Assembly (NCBI RefSeq): GCF_001514265.1 | Contig: NZ_KQ948992.1 | Coordinates: 62,001 to 126,000 of the forward strand | Origin: Streptomyces resistomycificus | GTDB taxonomy: Bacteria; Actinomycetota; Actinomycetes; Streptomycetales; Streptomycetaceae | Length of the DNA stretch: 64,000 nt | Reading direction: 5' to 3' | In this document: positions 8,287 through 16,616 of the stretch, in pieces | How the letters are laid out: each line of letters begins with the position of its first letter | How positions within the stretch are numbered: position 1 is the stretch's first letter | Program-made: the position numbers and the translations under genes | Notes under the pieces: generated by a model | What the model saw: the letters and a program-made list of their open reading frames with translations, nothing else | The model's database searches: none | Told to the model about the DNA's origin: nothing

Positions 8287-8417
8287 GCGGAAGCCCCGAC
8301 TTCCGCATCCCCGCCGCCCTGCCCTGGGCATCCGTGCGCGTACGCCGACACCGGCGCCTGCACGCGCACGCATCTCACCTGCACGCCCCGCCGTAACTGC
8401 CCCGGAGGAGAAAGAGC

Positions 8418-9257
8418 ATGAGCCGCAGCGACGTCCTGGTCGACGCCGACTGGGTCGAGGCCAACCTCGACAGCCCGAGCATCGCCATCGTCGAGGTGGA
8501 CGAGGACACGTCCGCCTACGAGAAGAACCACATCCGTAACGCGATCCGGATCGACTGGACCGACGACCTCCAGGACCCGGTCCGTCGTGACTTCGTCGAC
8601 CAGGAGGGCTTCGAGAAGCTCCTGTCGGCGAAGGGCATCGCCAACGACACGCTGGTGATCCTCTACGGCGGCAACAACAACTGGTTCGCGTCGTACGCCT
8701 ACTGGTACTTCAAGCTGTACGGCCACGAGAACGTCAAGCTTCTCGACGGCGGCCGCAAGAAGTGGGAGCTGGACGCCCGCGAGCTGGTCGAGGAGGTCCC
8801 GGAGCGGGCCGCCACCGACTACAAGGCCAAGCCGCAGAACAAGTCGATCCGCGCCTTCCGTGACGACGTCGTCGCCGCGATCGGCTCGCAGAACCTCGTC
8901 GACGTCCGTTCCCCCGACGAGTTCTCCGGCAAGCTGCTCGCCCCGGCCCACCTGCCGCAGGAGCAGTCGCAGCGTCCGGGCCACGTCCCGAGCGCCCGCA
9001 ACATCCCGTGGTCGAAGAACGCCAACGACGACGGCACCTTCAAGTCGGACGAGGAGCTCAAGGAGCTCTACGCCGAGGAGCAGGTCGACCTCGCCAAGGA
9101 CACCATCGCCTACTGCCGCATCGGTGAGCGTTCCGCGCTGACCTGGTTCGTCCTGCACGAGCTGCTCGGTGTCGAGAACGTCAAGAACTACGACGGCTCG
9201 TGGACCGAGTACGGCTCCCTCGTCGGCGTGCCGATCGAGCTCGGCGCCAACAAGTAA
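8418..9257 (+). CDS. sseA: Thiosulfate/3-mercaptopyruvate sulfurtransferase (rhodanese)
   Basis: A 279-residue protein with two rhodanese domains: an inactive N-terminal one at about 5-130 and a catalytic one at about 155-275. The active-site loop CRIGERS carries the persulfide-forming Cys233. CRIGERS-type loops are usual in actinobacterial SseA/CysA enzymes, which move sulfane sulfur from thiosulfate or mercaptopyruvate to cyanide or thiols. A GGAGGAGAAAG ribosome-binding site precedes the ATG. It is followed at 42 nt by the DUF1416 gene, a neighbour I know to be conserved. The cysteine leader upstream supports control by cysteine supply. Confidence 0.95.
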   Translation: MSRSDVLVDADWVEANLDSPSIAIVEVDEDTSAYEKNHIRNAIRIDWTDDLQDPVRRDFVDQEGFEKLLSAKGIANDTLVILYGGNNNWFASYAYWYFKLYGHENVKLLDGGRKKWELDARELVEEVPERAATDYKAKPQNKSIRAFRDDVVAAIGSQNLVDVRSPDEFSGKLLAPAHLPQEQSQRPGHVPSARNIPWSKNANDDGTFKSDEELKELYAEEQVDLAKDTIAYCRIGERSALTWFVLHELLGVENVKNYDGSWTEYGSLVGVPIELGANK

Positions 9258-9299
9258 CCCTCCCCGACCGACCTCTCAAGACCTCTTCAGGAGTACGAC

Positions 9300-9587
9300 A
9301 TGTGTGGAGCGAAGGCCGGCGGCCCCGACGCCTCGACGATCAAGCCCGGTGAGACCACCATCCAGGGTCAGGTGACCCGCGACGGCGAGCCGGTGGTCGG
9401 ATACGTCCGCCTGCTCGACTCGACGGGCGAGTTCACCGCGGAGGTCCCCACCTCCGCCACCGGACAGTTCCGCTTCTACGCGGCCGAGGGCACCTGGACC
9501 GTCCGCGCCCTCGTCCCCGGCGGCACCGCCGACCGCACGGTCGTCGCCCAGCAGGGTGGCCTCGCGGAGGTCGCGATCGCCGTCTGA
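9300..9587 (+). CDS. DUF1416 protein
   Basis: A 95-residue soluble protein beginning MCGAKAGGPD. The rest is predicted beta-sandwich (TTIQGQVTRDGEPVVGYVRL, GQFRFYAAEGTWTVRALV). It resembles carboxypeptidase-regulatory-like folds and matches DUF1416, found next to sulfurtransferases in actinobacteria. A GGAG ribosome-binding site is present. The single N-terminal Cys could take part in sulfur chemistry, but no function is established that I know of. The transcript ends at the hairpin at 9601-9649. Confidence 0.85.
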   Translation: MCGAKAGGPDASTIKPGETTIQGQVTRDGEPVVGYVRLLDSTGEFTAEVPTSATGQFRFYAAEGTWTVRALVPGGTADRTVVAQQGGLAEVAIAV

Positions 9588-9600
9588 CGACGGACAGGCA

Positions 9601-9649
9601 CCGAAGGGCCGCACCTCCCGGGTTGGACACCTGGGGTGCGGCCCTTCGG
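9601..9649 (+). terminator. Perfect 15-bp stem terminator
   Basis: CCGAAGGGCCGCACC (9601-9615) is exactly complementary to GGTGCGGCCCTTCGG (9635-9649) around a 19-nt loop, and lies 13 nt after the DUF1416 stop. It ends the sulfurtransferase operon just before the leaderless DUF3099 promoter. Confidence 0.85.
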
Positions 9650-9673
9650 CCTGTCCCGGCCTACGCTGGAGGC

Positions 9674-9934
9674 ATGTACGCGCGGCGTCGGCACATCTAC
9701 TTCGCCATGATGGGGACCTGCATCGGCCTCTTCGTCCTGGCCTGGTCGGTCGTGCGGCTCTGGTCGGTTCCGGTGGCCGTCGGCATGTGCGTGGTCGCCA
9801 TGGTCATCCCCCCGTTCGCCGCGGTGATCGCCAACCGTCGCGGCCCCGACGACCGCTGGTGGGACGACCCGTCGGGCGACCCCAAGTCCGACGACTGGTG
9901 GGACGAACTGGACGGCAAGAGGCGGCGGCCGTAG
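9674..9934 (+). CDS. DUF3099 membrane protein
   Basis: An 86-residue protein with two hydrophobic segments (about 9-28 and 33-52) and a hydrophilic, Trp/Asp-rich tail (DDRWWDDPSGDPKSDDWWDEL). This matches DUF3099 of actinobacteria. TACGCT at 9662-9667 lies 6 nt before the ATG, indicating leaderless initiation. The GGAGG immediately abutting the ATG is too close to act as a normal ribosome-binding site. Function unknown. Confidence 0.82.
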   Translation: MYARRRHIYFAMMGTCIGLFVLAWSVVRLWSVPVAVGMCVVAMVIPPFAAVIANRRGPDDRWWDDPSGDPKSDDWWDELDGKRRRP

Positions 9935-9974
9935 ACACCGAGGCCGGTGCGGGCCACGCACCGGCCGGGTCGTC

Positions 9975-10337
9975 TCAGTAGACGAGCGCCTGGGTCTCGT
10001 CGCCCAGGGCCTCCTGGACGAACACCTGGGCTCCCGCGATGCGGACGCCCTTGATGACGTCCTTCTCCGTGATGTCCCGGCGGGCCGCGCACTGGGTGCA
10101 CAGGGTGACGCGGCCGGCGCTCAGGACGGAGTCGAGGAGGTCGGGGAGCGGGGCGGCATGGGGGAGGTCGAACTCGGCCGCCCGCCCCGGCAGCGCGAAC
10201 CACGCGGACTCGCCGGTCAGCCACAGGGAGACGTCGACACCGCTGGCCACGGCCACCGCCGCCACCGTGAACGCCTGTGAGCACCGCTCGGGGGAATCCG
10301 CCCCCGCCGTCACCTTGATCACGAGCTTCTTCGCCAT
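9975..10337 (-). CDS. DsrE/DsrF-like family protein
   Basis: A 120-residue small alpha/beta protein. The N-terminus KKLVIKVTAGADSPERCSQAF and the later CTQCAARRDI (two Cys) fit the DsrE/DsrF-like (YchN-type) fold used in sulfur relay. The longer open frame is rejected because the ATG at 10337 has TACGAT (minus strand, 10344-10349) 6 nt upstream. It faces the sulfurtransferase operon, which supports a sulfur-handling role but does not prove it. Enzymatic activity is not established. Confidence 0.8.
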   Translation of the reverse strand: MAKKLVIKVTAGADSPERCSQAFTVAAVAVASGVDVSLWLTGESAWFALPGRAAEFDLPHAAPLPDLLDSVLSAGRVTLCTQCAARRDITEKDVIKGVRIAGAQVFVQEALGDETQALVY

Positions 10338-10408
10338 GACCGAATCGTAATCAACGGACCTACAACTCCGTGCCCTGACCAGGAGTCTCCTGTGAGCGCG
10401 CATACGGA

Positions 10409-11293
10409 ATGCGCTTTCACGTTCTGTGGGGGGACGTCTTGGAAGTACCCGAAGGATCAGCCGACGCCCCAGTCGCCCCGGCAAGTCCTGTGAGTCCTGT
10501 GAGCCCGGTAAGTCCCGTGGCTCCCGTGGCTCCCGTGGCTCCGGTGGCTCCGGTGGGCGTCGACGCGGCTCCCGTGGGGTCCCGGACGCCCCGTCGCCGT
10601 GGCCGCACCGCCCTGCTCGTCGCCGGTGCCGCCGTTCTCGGGCTGGTGGCCGGTACCTGTGCCGGCTACCTCGTGCAGGTCGACCGCGAGCCGACGACAC
10701 TGCCCTCGCTGTCCCAGCAGACCCTGCCGCAGGCGAAGGGCGAGGGGCCCGAGCCGCTGTCCGCCGCCCAGGACCGCCGCGTCAGGACCGACGGCGACCT
10801 GCGCAAGCTGCTGCTGAAGAAGCCGCGCGGCGCGAAGGACGCCGACTGGCTGGGCGGAAACGACGGCTGGCTGGACCTCGCCGCCTACGCCGACATGTAC
10901 GAGGCGCCGGACGAGGTCTTCGGCAACCTCGTCGGCGACGAGTTCCGCCGCGGGGCGGTCACCGGCTGGGAGTCCGGTACCACCACCCTGGAGATCAGGC
11001 TGATCCAGTACCGCCAGGAAGAGGCCCCCGCGGCCGCCGACTCGGTGGACAACAGCCAGTACTGGGCCGACGACGAGGACGCCACCGAGAGCTGGACCGT
11101 CCCCGGCACCGGGAACGGCATGGCGTACGTCCACAACGAGCCCGAGCGCGAGGCCGGCTACCTGCCGCTGTACAGCGCGGAGGCCCACGCCTGGCGCGGC
11201 GACGTCGCCATGGAGATCTGGATCTACGACACCAAGCCGATCCCCAAGAAGAAGATCATGGACCTCGCCGAGCGGCAGATGGAGCGGCTGTGA
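10409..11293 (+). CDS. Single-pass membrane protein, paralogue 1 of 3
   Basis: A 294-residue protein of unknown function. The N-terminus has VSP/VAP tripeptide repeats (about residues 26-48), then one transmembrane helix (about 70-90), then a 200-residue extracytoplasmic domain rich in Asp/Glu/Trp. In-frame TTG at 10439 with GGGGGGA ahead of it is a plausible later start. It shares with the third gene a motif block on an extracellular domain (ADWLGGNDGWLDLAAYADMY here, DGWLATKDFLAAY there). Its stop overlaps the next start as GTGA. Confidence 0.75.
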   Translation: MRFHVLWGDVLEVPEGSADAPVAPASPVSPVSPVSPVAPVAPVAPVAPVGVDAAPVGSRTPRRRGRTALLVAGAAVLGLVAGTCAGYLVQVDREPTTLPSLSQQTLPQAKGEGPEPLSAAQDRRVRTDGDLRKLLLKKPRGAKDADWLGGNDGWLDLAAYADMYEAPDEVFGNLVGDEFRRGAVTGWESGTTTLEIRLIQYRQEEAPAAADSVDNSQYWADDEDATESWTVPGTGNGMAYVHNEPEREAGYLPLYSAEAHAWRGDVAMEIWIYDTKPIPKKKIMDLAERQMERL

Positions 11294-12165
11294 CCGAGAA
11301 CCAGAACGAACCGGTCGGCCAGAGCGGCCAGGTCGGGCCGGTCGAGTTCGTCCAGCCCTCGGCGCCGCCCGCCGCGTTCGACGCCTACGGCGTCCCCGTC
11401 CCGCCGCCCGCCAGGAAGCCCTTCAGGCGCGGCCGGATCGCCGCCGTGGCCGGGTCCCTCGTGCTGGCCGGTGCCGTCGTCGCCGGGGTCGGCTACACCG
11501 TGGTGACCGTGAACGACGCCGACCGTGACGCCGGCGCGGCCGTGTGGAAGTTCCCGAAGACCACCGCCGAGGACGACAAGAGGGTCACCGCCAAGGGGCT
11601 CGCGGGCGTGCTCGTGCCGTACGGCACCGACGGCTGGACCCGTGGCCCCGACCTCGGCGAGTTCGGCTCCGACGCCCAGCTCAGCGGCGCCCAGGCGACC
11701 GCGCTGCGCAAGGAGTCGCTGGCCGACCTGCCCCGCACCCAGCGCAAGCGGCTGGAGAAGCAGATCGACCGGCAGCGCATCACCGGCATGGCGATGCGCA
11801 GCTACCTCAGCGGCGATGCCGACGCCCTCAGCGAGAACGAGGGCACCTACACCGTGAGCATCGTGCTGGCGCAGATGGAGAGCCGGGCGGCCGTACGGGA
11901 CGCGGCCACGTACCAGAGCGAGTTCCTCGACGCCCTGGAGGTGTTCCGCGAGGGCCCCGAGATCAAGGGCCACAAGAACGCCAAGTGCTTCCTGCCGCCC
12001 GAGGACGAGGACACGGACCTGGACAGCATGTTCTGCTCCGCCTACCAGGGCGACGTCCTGGTCACCGCCACCGCGGACGGGGTCAAGCCCATCGACACCA
12101 AGGGGGTCGCGATGCTGCTGAGCGAGCAGCTCGACCGCATAGCCGAACCGGGGGAGTCGGTATGA
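11290..12165 (+). CDS. Single-pass membrane protein, paralogue 2 of 3
   Basis: 291 residues, starting at the GTG in the GTGA overlap with gene 1 and ending in an ATGA overlap with gene 3. A Pro-rich cytoplasmic tail, an Arg/Lys stop-transfer (RKPFRRGR) and one transmembrane segment at about 55-78 precede the extracytoplasmic domain. That domain has two Cys (AKCFLPP, MFCSAYQG), perhaps a disulfide. It has the same architecture and operon as its neighbours, so the three proteins probably act together at the cell surface. I recognise no named family. Confidence 0.78.
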   Translation: MTENQNEPVGQSGQVGPVEFVQPSAPPAAFDAYGVPVPPPARKPFRRGRIAAVAGSLVLAGAVVAGVGYTVVTVNDADRDAGAAVWKFPKTTAEDDKRVTAKGLAGVLVPYGTDGWTRGPDLGEFGSDAQLSGAQATALRKESLADLPRTQRKRLEKQIDRQRITGMAMRSYLSGDADALSENEGTYTVSIVLAQMESRAAVRDAATYQSEFLDALEVFREGPEIKGHKNAKCFLPPEDEDTDLDSMFCSAYQGDVLVTATADGVKPIDTKGVAMLLSEQLDRIAEPGESV

Positions 12166-13085
12166 CCGAGCAGCCACAGACCACGGCCCCGACGCCGGCG
12201 ACCGCGGCCTCGACGCCGGCGCCCGCGCCTCCGCCGCCCGCCGCGCCGCCCCAGCCGGCGCCCGCCGCGCCGCCCCAGCCGTACGCCTACGGTCCGCCCG
12301 TCCCGGCGCCCCCCGCCGCCCCCAGGGACCGTCGGGTCCTTCGCGCGCTCGGGCGCTGGACCGCGGCTGTCGTGGTCTTCGCGGTGGTCGGGGCGTCCGT
12401 GGCGTACGGCGTCACCCGGATGGAGCGGACGGACCTGCCGGGCCTCGCGACGGAGTCGGACGGCCGGTGGGACTACCCGCGGCTGACGAAGCCGCCGCTG
12501 CCGTCGGGCAGCCCGGAGCCCTTCGCCGAGGCGAACAAGGCCGGCGCGCACCACGCCGACCTGCGAGCCCTCGTCCTGCCGGCCCCCGCCGGAGCCACCG
12601 AGGACAAGGCGCTGCGCGGCCAGGACGGCTGGCTGGCGACGAAGGACTTCCTGGCGGCGTACGAGAAGGACGAGCGCGAGGAGTTCGGGCAGGAGCTCGT
12701 CGACAACGGCCTGCGGCACATCGCGGCCCGCGGCTGGACCACCGAGGACGGCACGCGGACGCGGATCTACCTGCTGCACTTCGGTACCGCGGCCGTCGTG
12801 GACGAGGTCTTCTCCACGGACATCGCCCCCTATGACAGCCCCGGCCGGGTGCTGCGCGGGGCCGGCGCCTCCGTCTTCGACGAGGACTTCCCGGAGGCCG
12901 CCCGGATCGACGACGTGCAGCGCTCGGTCTACGCGGAGGCGAAGCCGTACGGCGCCGAGCAGGTCCGGCAGGCGTACCTGGCCGCCGGTGACGTGCTCGC
13001 CGTGATCGTCCAGTCCCGCGCGGGCACGGCGAAGGCCGTGCCGTTCCGGCAGACGGTGACCCTGCAGAGCCAGCTGCTGGGGTGA
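12162..13085 (+). CDS. Single-pass membrane protein, paralogue 3 of 3
   Basis: 307 residues. Residues 1-55 are almost entirely Pro/Ala/Thr. A transmembrane helix follows at about 68-90 (WTAAVVVFAVVGASVAYGV), then an extracytoplasmic domain with DGWLATKDFLAAY, resembling gene 1. Four-base start-stop overlaps on all three genes imply tight translational coupling and balanced production. Possible roles include envelope sensing or a complex scaffold; the sequence does not decide. Confidence 0.78.
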   Translation: MTEQPQTTAPTPATAASTPAPAPPPPAAPPQPAPAAPPQPYAYGPPVPAPPAAPRDRRVLRALGRWTAAVVVFAVVGASVAYGVTRMERTDLPGLATESDGRWDYPRLTKPPLPSGSPEPFAEANKAGAHHADLRALVLPAPAGATEDKALRGQDGWLATKDFLAAYEKDEREEFGQELVDNGLRHIAARGWTTEDGTRTRIYLLHFGTAAVVDEVFSTDIAPYDSPGRVLRGAGASVFDEDFPEAARIDDVQRSVYAEAKPYGAEQVRQAYLAAGDVLAVIVQSRAGTAKAVPFRQTVTLQSQLLG

Positions 13086-13205
13086 CGTCCGCGAGGGGCG
13101 GCGTACCTCACGAAGAGAGCCGGGACCCGGCCGCGTAAGCTGGGGCCCGGCTCTTGTGTACTGCCAGTGTGTACCGCAACCCCACGATCGTCCGAGGAGC
13201 ACTCC

Positions 13206-13307
13206 GTGCTTGAGGTTTTCTTCGAAGCCCTGCTGGTCCTGGTCTGCGTCGGCGTGCTCGCCTTCGCCGGGCTGACCGTGAAGAAGCTGTACCAGGGCCA
13301 GCGCTGA
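13206..13307 (+). CDS. Small single-helix membrane protein, 33 aa
   Basis: A 33-codon gene too short for routine ORF calling. A GTG start lies behind a GAGGAG ribosome-binding site, then one hydrophobic helix (EALLVLVCVGVLAFAGLTV) and a basic end (KKLYQGQR). It sits 23 nt before the nitrobindin-like gene, so the two are probably co-transcribed. It is a membrane microprotein of unknown role. Confidence 0.7.
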   Translation: MLEVFFEALLVLVCVGVLAFAGLTVKKLYQGQR

Positions 13308-13330
13308 CCCACGTCTAGGAACTGCTGCTC

Positions 13331-13906
13331 ATGATCGAGATCCCGTCCGACCTCCACAAGGACCTCGTCCCGCTCGTCTTCCTGCTCGGTAACTGGGCGG
13401 GCGCGGGCGTGCACGACTTCCCCGGCTCCGAGAAGTGCAACTTCGGGCAGGAGGTCTCCTTCACCCACGACGGCCGGGACTTCCTGGAGTACCACTCCCA
13501 CACCTGGGTGCTGGACGGCGACGGCAACAAGGTCCGGCCGCTGGAGTCCGAGTCCGGCTACTGGAGGATCGACGCCGACCGCAAGGTCGAGGTCACCATG
13601 GTCCGCAACGACGGCGTCGTCGAGATCTGGTACGGCGAGCTGGCGGCCAAGACGCCCCAGATCGACCTGGTCACGGACGCCGTCGCGCGCACCGCCTCCT
13701 CCGGCCCCTACTCCGGCGGCAAGCGCCTGTACGGCTACGTCAACAGCGACCTCATGTGGGTCGGCGAGAAGCAGACCCCCGAGGTCGAGCTGCGCCCCTA
13801 CATGTCGGCCCAGCTCAAGAAGGTCGTCACCCCCGAGGACGTCGAACGCTGGGCGAAGGCCCTCCCGGACGACATGCCGGACGACGGCATCGCGTTCTTC
13901 AAGTGA
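13331..13906 (+). CDS. Nitrobindin-like (FABP-family) heme-binding beta-barrel protein
   Basis: A 191-residue protein with the nitrobindin/THAP4-like signature GNWAGAGVHDF near residue 22. Alternating strands run through FLEYHSHTWVL, SGYWRIDADRKVEVTM and VEIWYGELA. Nitrobindins are ten-stranded barrels that bind ferric heme and react with NO or peroxynitrite. The proximal His cannot be pinned down by eye. It lies directly upstream of a Fur-family gene, so a link to iron or reactive-nitrogen handling is reasonable but inferred. Confidence 0.88.
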   Translation: MIEIPSDLHKDLVPLVFLLGNWAGAGVHDFPGSEKCNFGQEVSFTHDGRDFLEYHSHTWVLDGDGNKVRPLESESGYWRIDADRKVEVTMVRNDGVVEIWYGELAAKTPQIDLVTDAVARTASSGPYSGGKRLYGYVNSDLMWVGEKQTPEVELRPYMSAQLKKVVTPEDVERWAKALPDDMPDDGIAFFK

Positions 13907-13950
13907 GGCGGCCGCCCCCTGTCGGCTGACGTGGTTCTAGACTCGTTGGT

Positions 13951-14388
13951 GTGGTGAGCACCGACTGGAAGAGCGACCTCAGGCAGCGCGGCTACCGGCT
14001 GACGCCTCAGCGGCAGCTTGTCCTCGAAGCTGTCGACACCCTCGAGCACGCGACCCCCGACGACATCCTCGCCGAAGTGCGGAAGACGGCGTCGGGGGTC
14101 AACATCTCCACCGTGTACCGGACCCTGGAGCTCCTGGAGGAGCTCGGGCTGGTCAGCCACGCCCACCTCGGGCACGGCGCGCCCACCTATCACCTGGCCG
14201 ACCGGCACCACCACATCCACCTCGTCTGCCGTGACTGCACGAACGTGATCGAGGCGGACGTCTCGGTGGCCGCCGAGTTCACCGCGAAGCTCCGCAAGGA
14301 GTTCGGCTTCGACACGGACATGAAGCACTTCGCGATCTTCGGCCGGTGCAAGGACTGTTCCCTGAAGAGTTCAACTACCGAGTCGTAG
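13951..14388 (+). CDS. Fur-family metalloregulator
   Basis: A 145-residue winged-helix repressor. The N-terminal DNA-binding half (RLTPQRQLVLEAVDTLEHATPDDIL, STVYRTLELLEE) and the C-terminal dimerisation/metal half (DRHHHIHLVCRDC, CKDC) are canonical. Two CxxC pairs indicate a structural zinc site, and HHHIH contributes the sensing site. TAGACT at 13938-13943 lies 7 nt before the GTG start, implying a leaderless mRNA. Whether it senses iron, zinc, nickel or peroxide cannot be told from this sequence. Confidence 0.93.
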   Translation: MVSTDWKSDLRQRGYRLTPQRQLVLEAVDTLEHATPDDILAEVRKTASGVNISTVYRTLELLEELGLVSHAHLGHGAPTYHLADRHHHIHLVCRDCTNVIEADVSVAAEFTAKLRKEFGFDTDMKHFAIFGRCKDCSLKSSTTES

Positions 14389-14398
14389 GCTTAGGCAT

Positions 14399-15364
14399 AT
14401 GAAAAGCCCTCTGCTGTCCCTGTCCGGCGCCGTCCCCGCCGAAGGCGTGGACGAAGGCGTCGCCGCCCACTACGGCGACCTGTTCCGCGAACAGCGCGCC
14501 CTCGCCGACGGCACCGGTTTCGTCGACCTCTCGCACCGCGGGGTGGTCACCGTCACCGGCGAGGACCGGCTGAGCTGGCTGCACCTGCTGCTCACCCAGC
14601 ACGTCAGCGACCTCCCCGCGGGGCAGGCCACCGAGGCTCTGATCCTCTCCGCGCACGGCCACATCGAGCACGCCCTGTACCTGGTGGACGACGGGGAGAC
14701 GGTCTGGGCGCACGTCGAGCCGGGCACCCAGGACGCGCTGGTCGCGTACCTGGAGTCGATGAAGTTCTTCAACCGGGTCGAAGTCGCCGACCGGACGGCC
14801 GAGTTCGCGGTCGTGCACCTGCCCGCCGGTTCGATCGCCGAGGTGCCCGAGGGCGTCGCGATCCGTGAGACGCCGTACGGCCGTGATCTCTTCCTCCCGC
14901 GCGCCGACCTGGAGTCGTACGCCGGGAAGACGGGCCCCGCGGCCGGGATCCTCGCCTACGAGGCGCTGCGCGTCGAGCGCCACCGGCCCCGTCTCGGCTT
15001 CGAGACCGACCACCGCACGATCCCCCACGAGCTGGGCTGGATCGGCAGCGCGGTGCACCTGCAGAAGGGCTGCTACCGCGGGCAGGAGACGGTGGCCCGG
15101 GTGCAGAACCTCGGCAAGCCGCCGCGGCGGCTGGTCTTCCTCCACCTGGACGGCAGCGAGGTCCACCTGCCCCCGGCCGGCACGGACATCCGCCTCGCCG
15201 ACGAGGGCCCCGACGGCCGCAAGATCGGCTTCATCACGACGTCGGTACGCCACCACGAGCTGGGCCCGGTCGCCCTCGCGCTGGTCAAGCGCAACGTGGC
15301 GGTGGACGCGCGACTGATCGCCGACACGACGGCCGCGGCCCAGGAAGTCGTCGTCGAGCCGTGA
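14399..15364 (+). CDS. ygfZ: YgfZ/GcvT-like folate-binding Fe-S cluster repair protein
   Basis: A 321-residue protein of the YgfZ branch of the GcvT family. It carries the diagnostic KGCYRGQE motif at about residues 222-229, whose Cys is needed for function. GcvT-like segments precede it (GFVDLSHRGVVTVTGEDRLSWLHLLLTQHV). YgfZ uses tetrahydrofolate in assembly or repair of certain iron-sulfur clusters. TAGGCT at 14386-14391, overlapping the fur stop codon, lies 7 nt before the ATG, so it can be expressed from its own leaderless promoter. It converges on dtd with a 4-bp gap. Confidence 0.92.
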   Translation: MKSPLLSLSGAVPAEGVDEGVAAHYGDLFREQRALADGTGFVDLSHRGVVTVTGEDRLSWLHLLLTQHVSDLPAGQATEALILSAHGHIEHALYLVDDGETVWAHVEPGTQDALVAYLESMKFFNRVEVADRTAEFAVVHLPAGSIAEVPEGVAIRETPYGRDLFLPRADLESYAGKTGPAAGILAYEALRVERHRPRLGFETDHRTIPHELGWIGSAVHLQKGCYRGQETVARVQNLGKPPRRLVFLHLDGSEVHLPPAGTDIRLADEGPDGRKIGFITTSVRHHELGPVALALVKRNVAVDARLIADTTAAAQEVVVEP

Positions 15365-15368
15365 CGCC

Positions 15369-15794
15369 CTAGATCTCGACCAGCACGGTGAACGGGCCGT
15401 CGTTCGTCAGCGACACCCGCATCTTCGCGCCGAACCGGCCCGTCTCCACCGTCGCGCCCAGCGAGCGCAGTTGGGCGACCACCTCGTCGACGAGCGGCTC
15501 GGCGACGTCGCCGGGGGCGGCCGCGTTCCAGGTGGGGCGGCGGCCCTTGCGGGCGTCGCCGTAGAGGGTGAACTGGCTGATGACGAGGAGCGGGGCGTCG
15601 ATGTCGCTGCACGACCTCTCGTCGTCCAGCATCCGGATCGACCAGAGTTTGCGGGCGAGTTGGGCCGCCTTCTCCTTGGTGTCCTCGTGCGTCACGCCGA
15701 CCAGGACGCACAGCCCCTCGCCGCTGATCTCGCCGACCGTCTCGCCGTCCACGACGACGCTCGCGCCGTCCACCCTCTGCACCACTGCACGCAT
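15369..15794 (-). CDS. dtd: D-aminoacyl-tRNA deacylase
   Basis: 141 residues, the standard length for DTD. The start MRAVVQRVDGASVVVDG and the two catalytic motifs SQFTLYGD (about residue 77) and NDGPFTVLVEI at the C-terminus identify it. The second motif has Phe where many family members have Val. It frees tRNA from D-amino acids and from mischarged Gly. A much longer upstream open frame is rejected because the family starts exactly at this ATG. Confidence 0.96.
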   Translation of the reverse strand: MRAVVQRVDGASVVVDGETVGEISGEGLCVLVGVTHEDTKEKAAQLARKLWSIRMLDDERSCSDIDAPLLVISQFTLYGDARKGRRPTWNAAAPGDVAEPLVDEVVAQLRSLGATVETGRFGAKMRVSLTNDGPFTVLVEI

Positions 15795-15951
15795 ACGACC
15801 ATCATGCCGGGCGGCCGGACGTGCTCCGCACGGGCCTTCTTTTTTGCTCTTAACCGGCCATCTGGGGCCGATCGGGGGCACTCGGTCACATAGCGGCCAC
15901 TGAGGGTGGCACGATGCTCCCACTAGCGGGTCGAGGGGACGGTAGAGGCAC

Positions 15952-16545
15952 ATGAGCACACCGAGTACCGAGGGGCGGCTGGGAACACAGCGGCCTCCCG
16001 TGCAGCGCACGGGCAGCCCGCCGCTGCCCGCTGACCCGTCCGAGCACGACCTGGCCGTGCTCAGCCTGCCCGAGCTCCGCGTCCTGCGCCGGGACGCGCA
16101 GCAGGACGAGGCCGACCTCAGCTACGTCCGGCGGCTGCTCCAGGGGCGTATCGACATCCTGCGGGCGGAACTCGCCCGGCGTTCTCCCACGGGGTCGGCC
16201 GCCGTCCCGGCCGTGGGGGAGGGCTCCGTGGTCGCGCGGCTCCCGGAGATCCTCACCGACGCCCCGGCCCGGCACCGCTCCTCCGCCCGCCATGTGACGC
16301 TGGGCACTCCGCACAGCGAGGAGTACCGGCTGCTGGCCGCCGAGATGCTCGCCGAGGTCGAGCTGTCGGACCTTCAGGCGCGCACCGACCTGGAGCTGAA
16401 CACCGCGATGAGCCGGCTGGTGCGGTACGAGCAGCAGGTGTCCCGGCGCCGGCAGCGGCTGCAGCGCACGGCCGACGACAGCAGCGCGGAGATCGCCCGC
16501 AGGTACCGTGAAGGGGAAGCACAAGTCGACGACCTGCTCACCTGA
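15952..16545 (+). CDS. rsiG: RsiG, c-di-GMP-dependent anti-sigma factor for WhiG
   Basis: A 197-residue helical protein. It carries two exact copies of the RsiG c-di-GMP-binding signature E(X)3S(X)2R(X)3Q(X)3D: E53/S57/R60/Q64/D68 and E160/S164/R167/Q171/D175. In Streptomyces, RsiG loaded with a c-di-GMP dimer sequesters the sporulation sigma factor WhiG. When c-di-GMP falls, WhiG is freed and aerial hyphae differentiate. Residues 1-35 are Pro-rich and disordered, and the two motifs lie on antiparallel helices. A GAGG ribosome-binding site precedes the ATG. whiG itself is not in the window. Confidence 0.95.
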   Translation: MSTPSTEGRLGTQRPPVQRTGSPPLPADPSEHDLAVLSLPELRVLRRDAQQDEADLSYVRRLLQGRIDILRAELARRSPTGSAAVPAVGEGSVVARLPEILTDAPARHRSSARHVTLGTPHSEEYRLLAAEMLAEVELSDLQARTDLELNTAMSRLVRYEQQVSRRRQRLQRTADDSSAEIARRYREGEAQVDDLLT

Positions 16546-16616
16546 GGCGGCGGCCGTACCGGCGATCCCGGGGCCCGCCGTCGGGCGGGTCCCCCCTCAC
16601 CGGAAGGCCACCGCCG

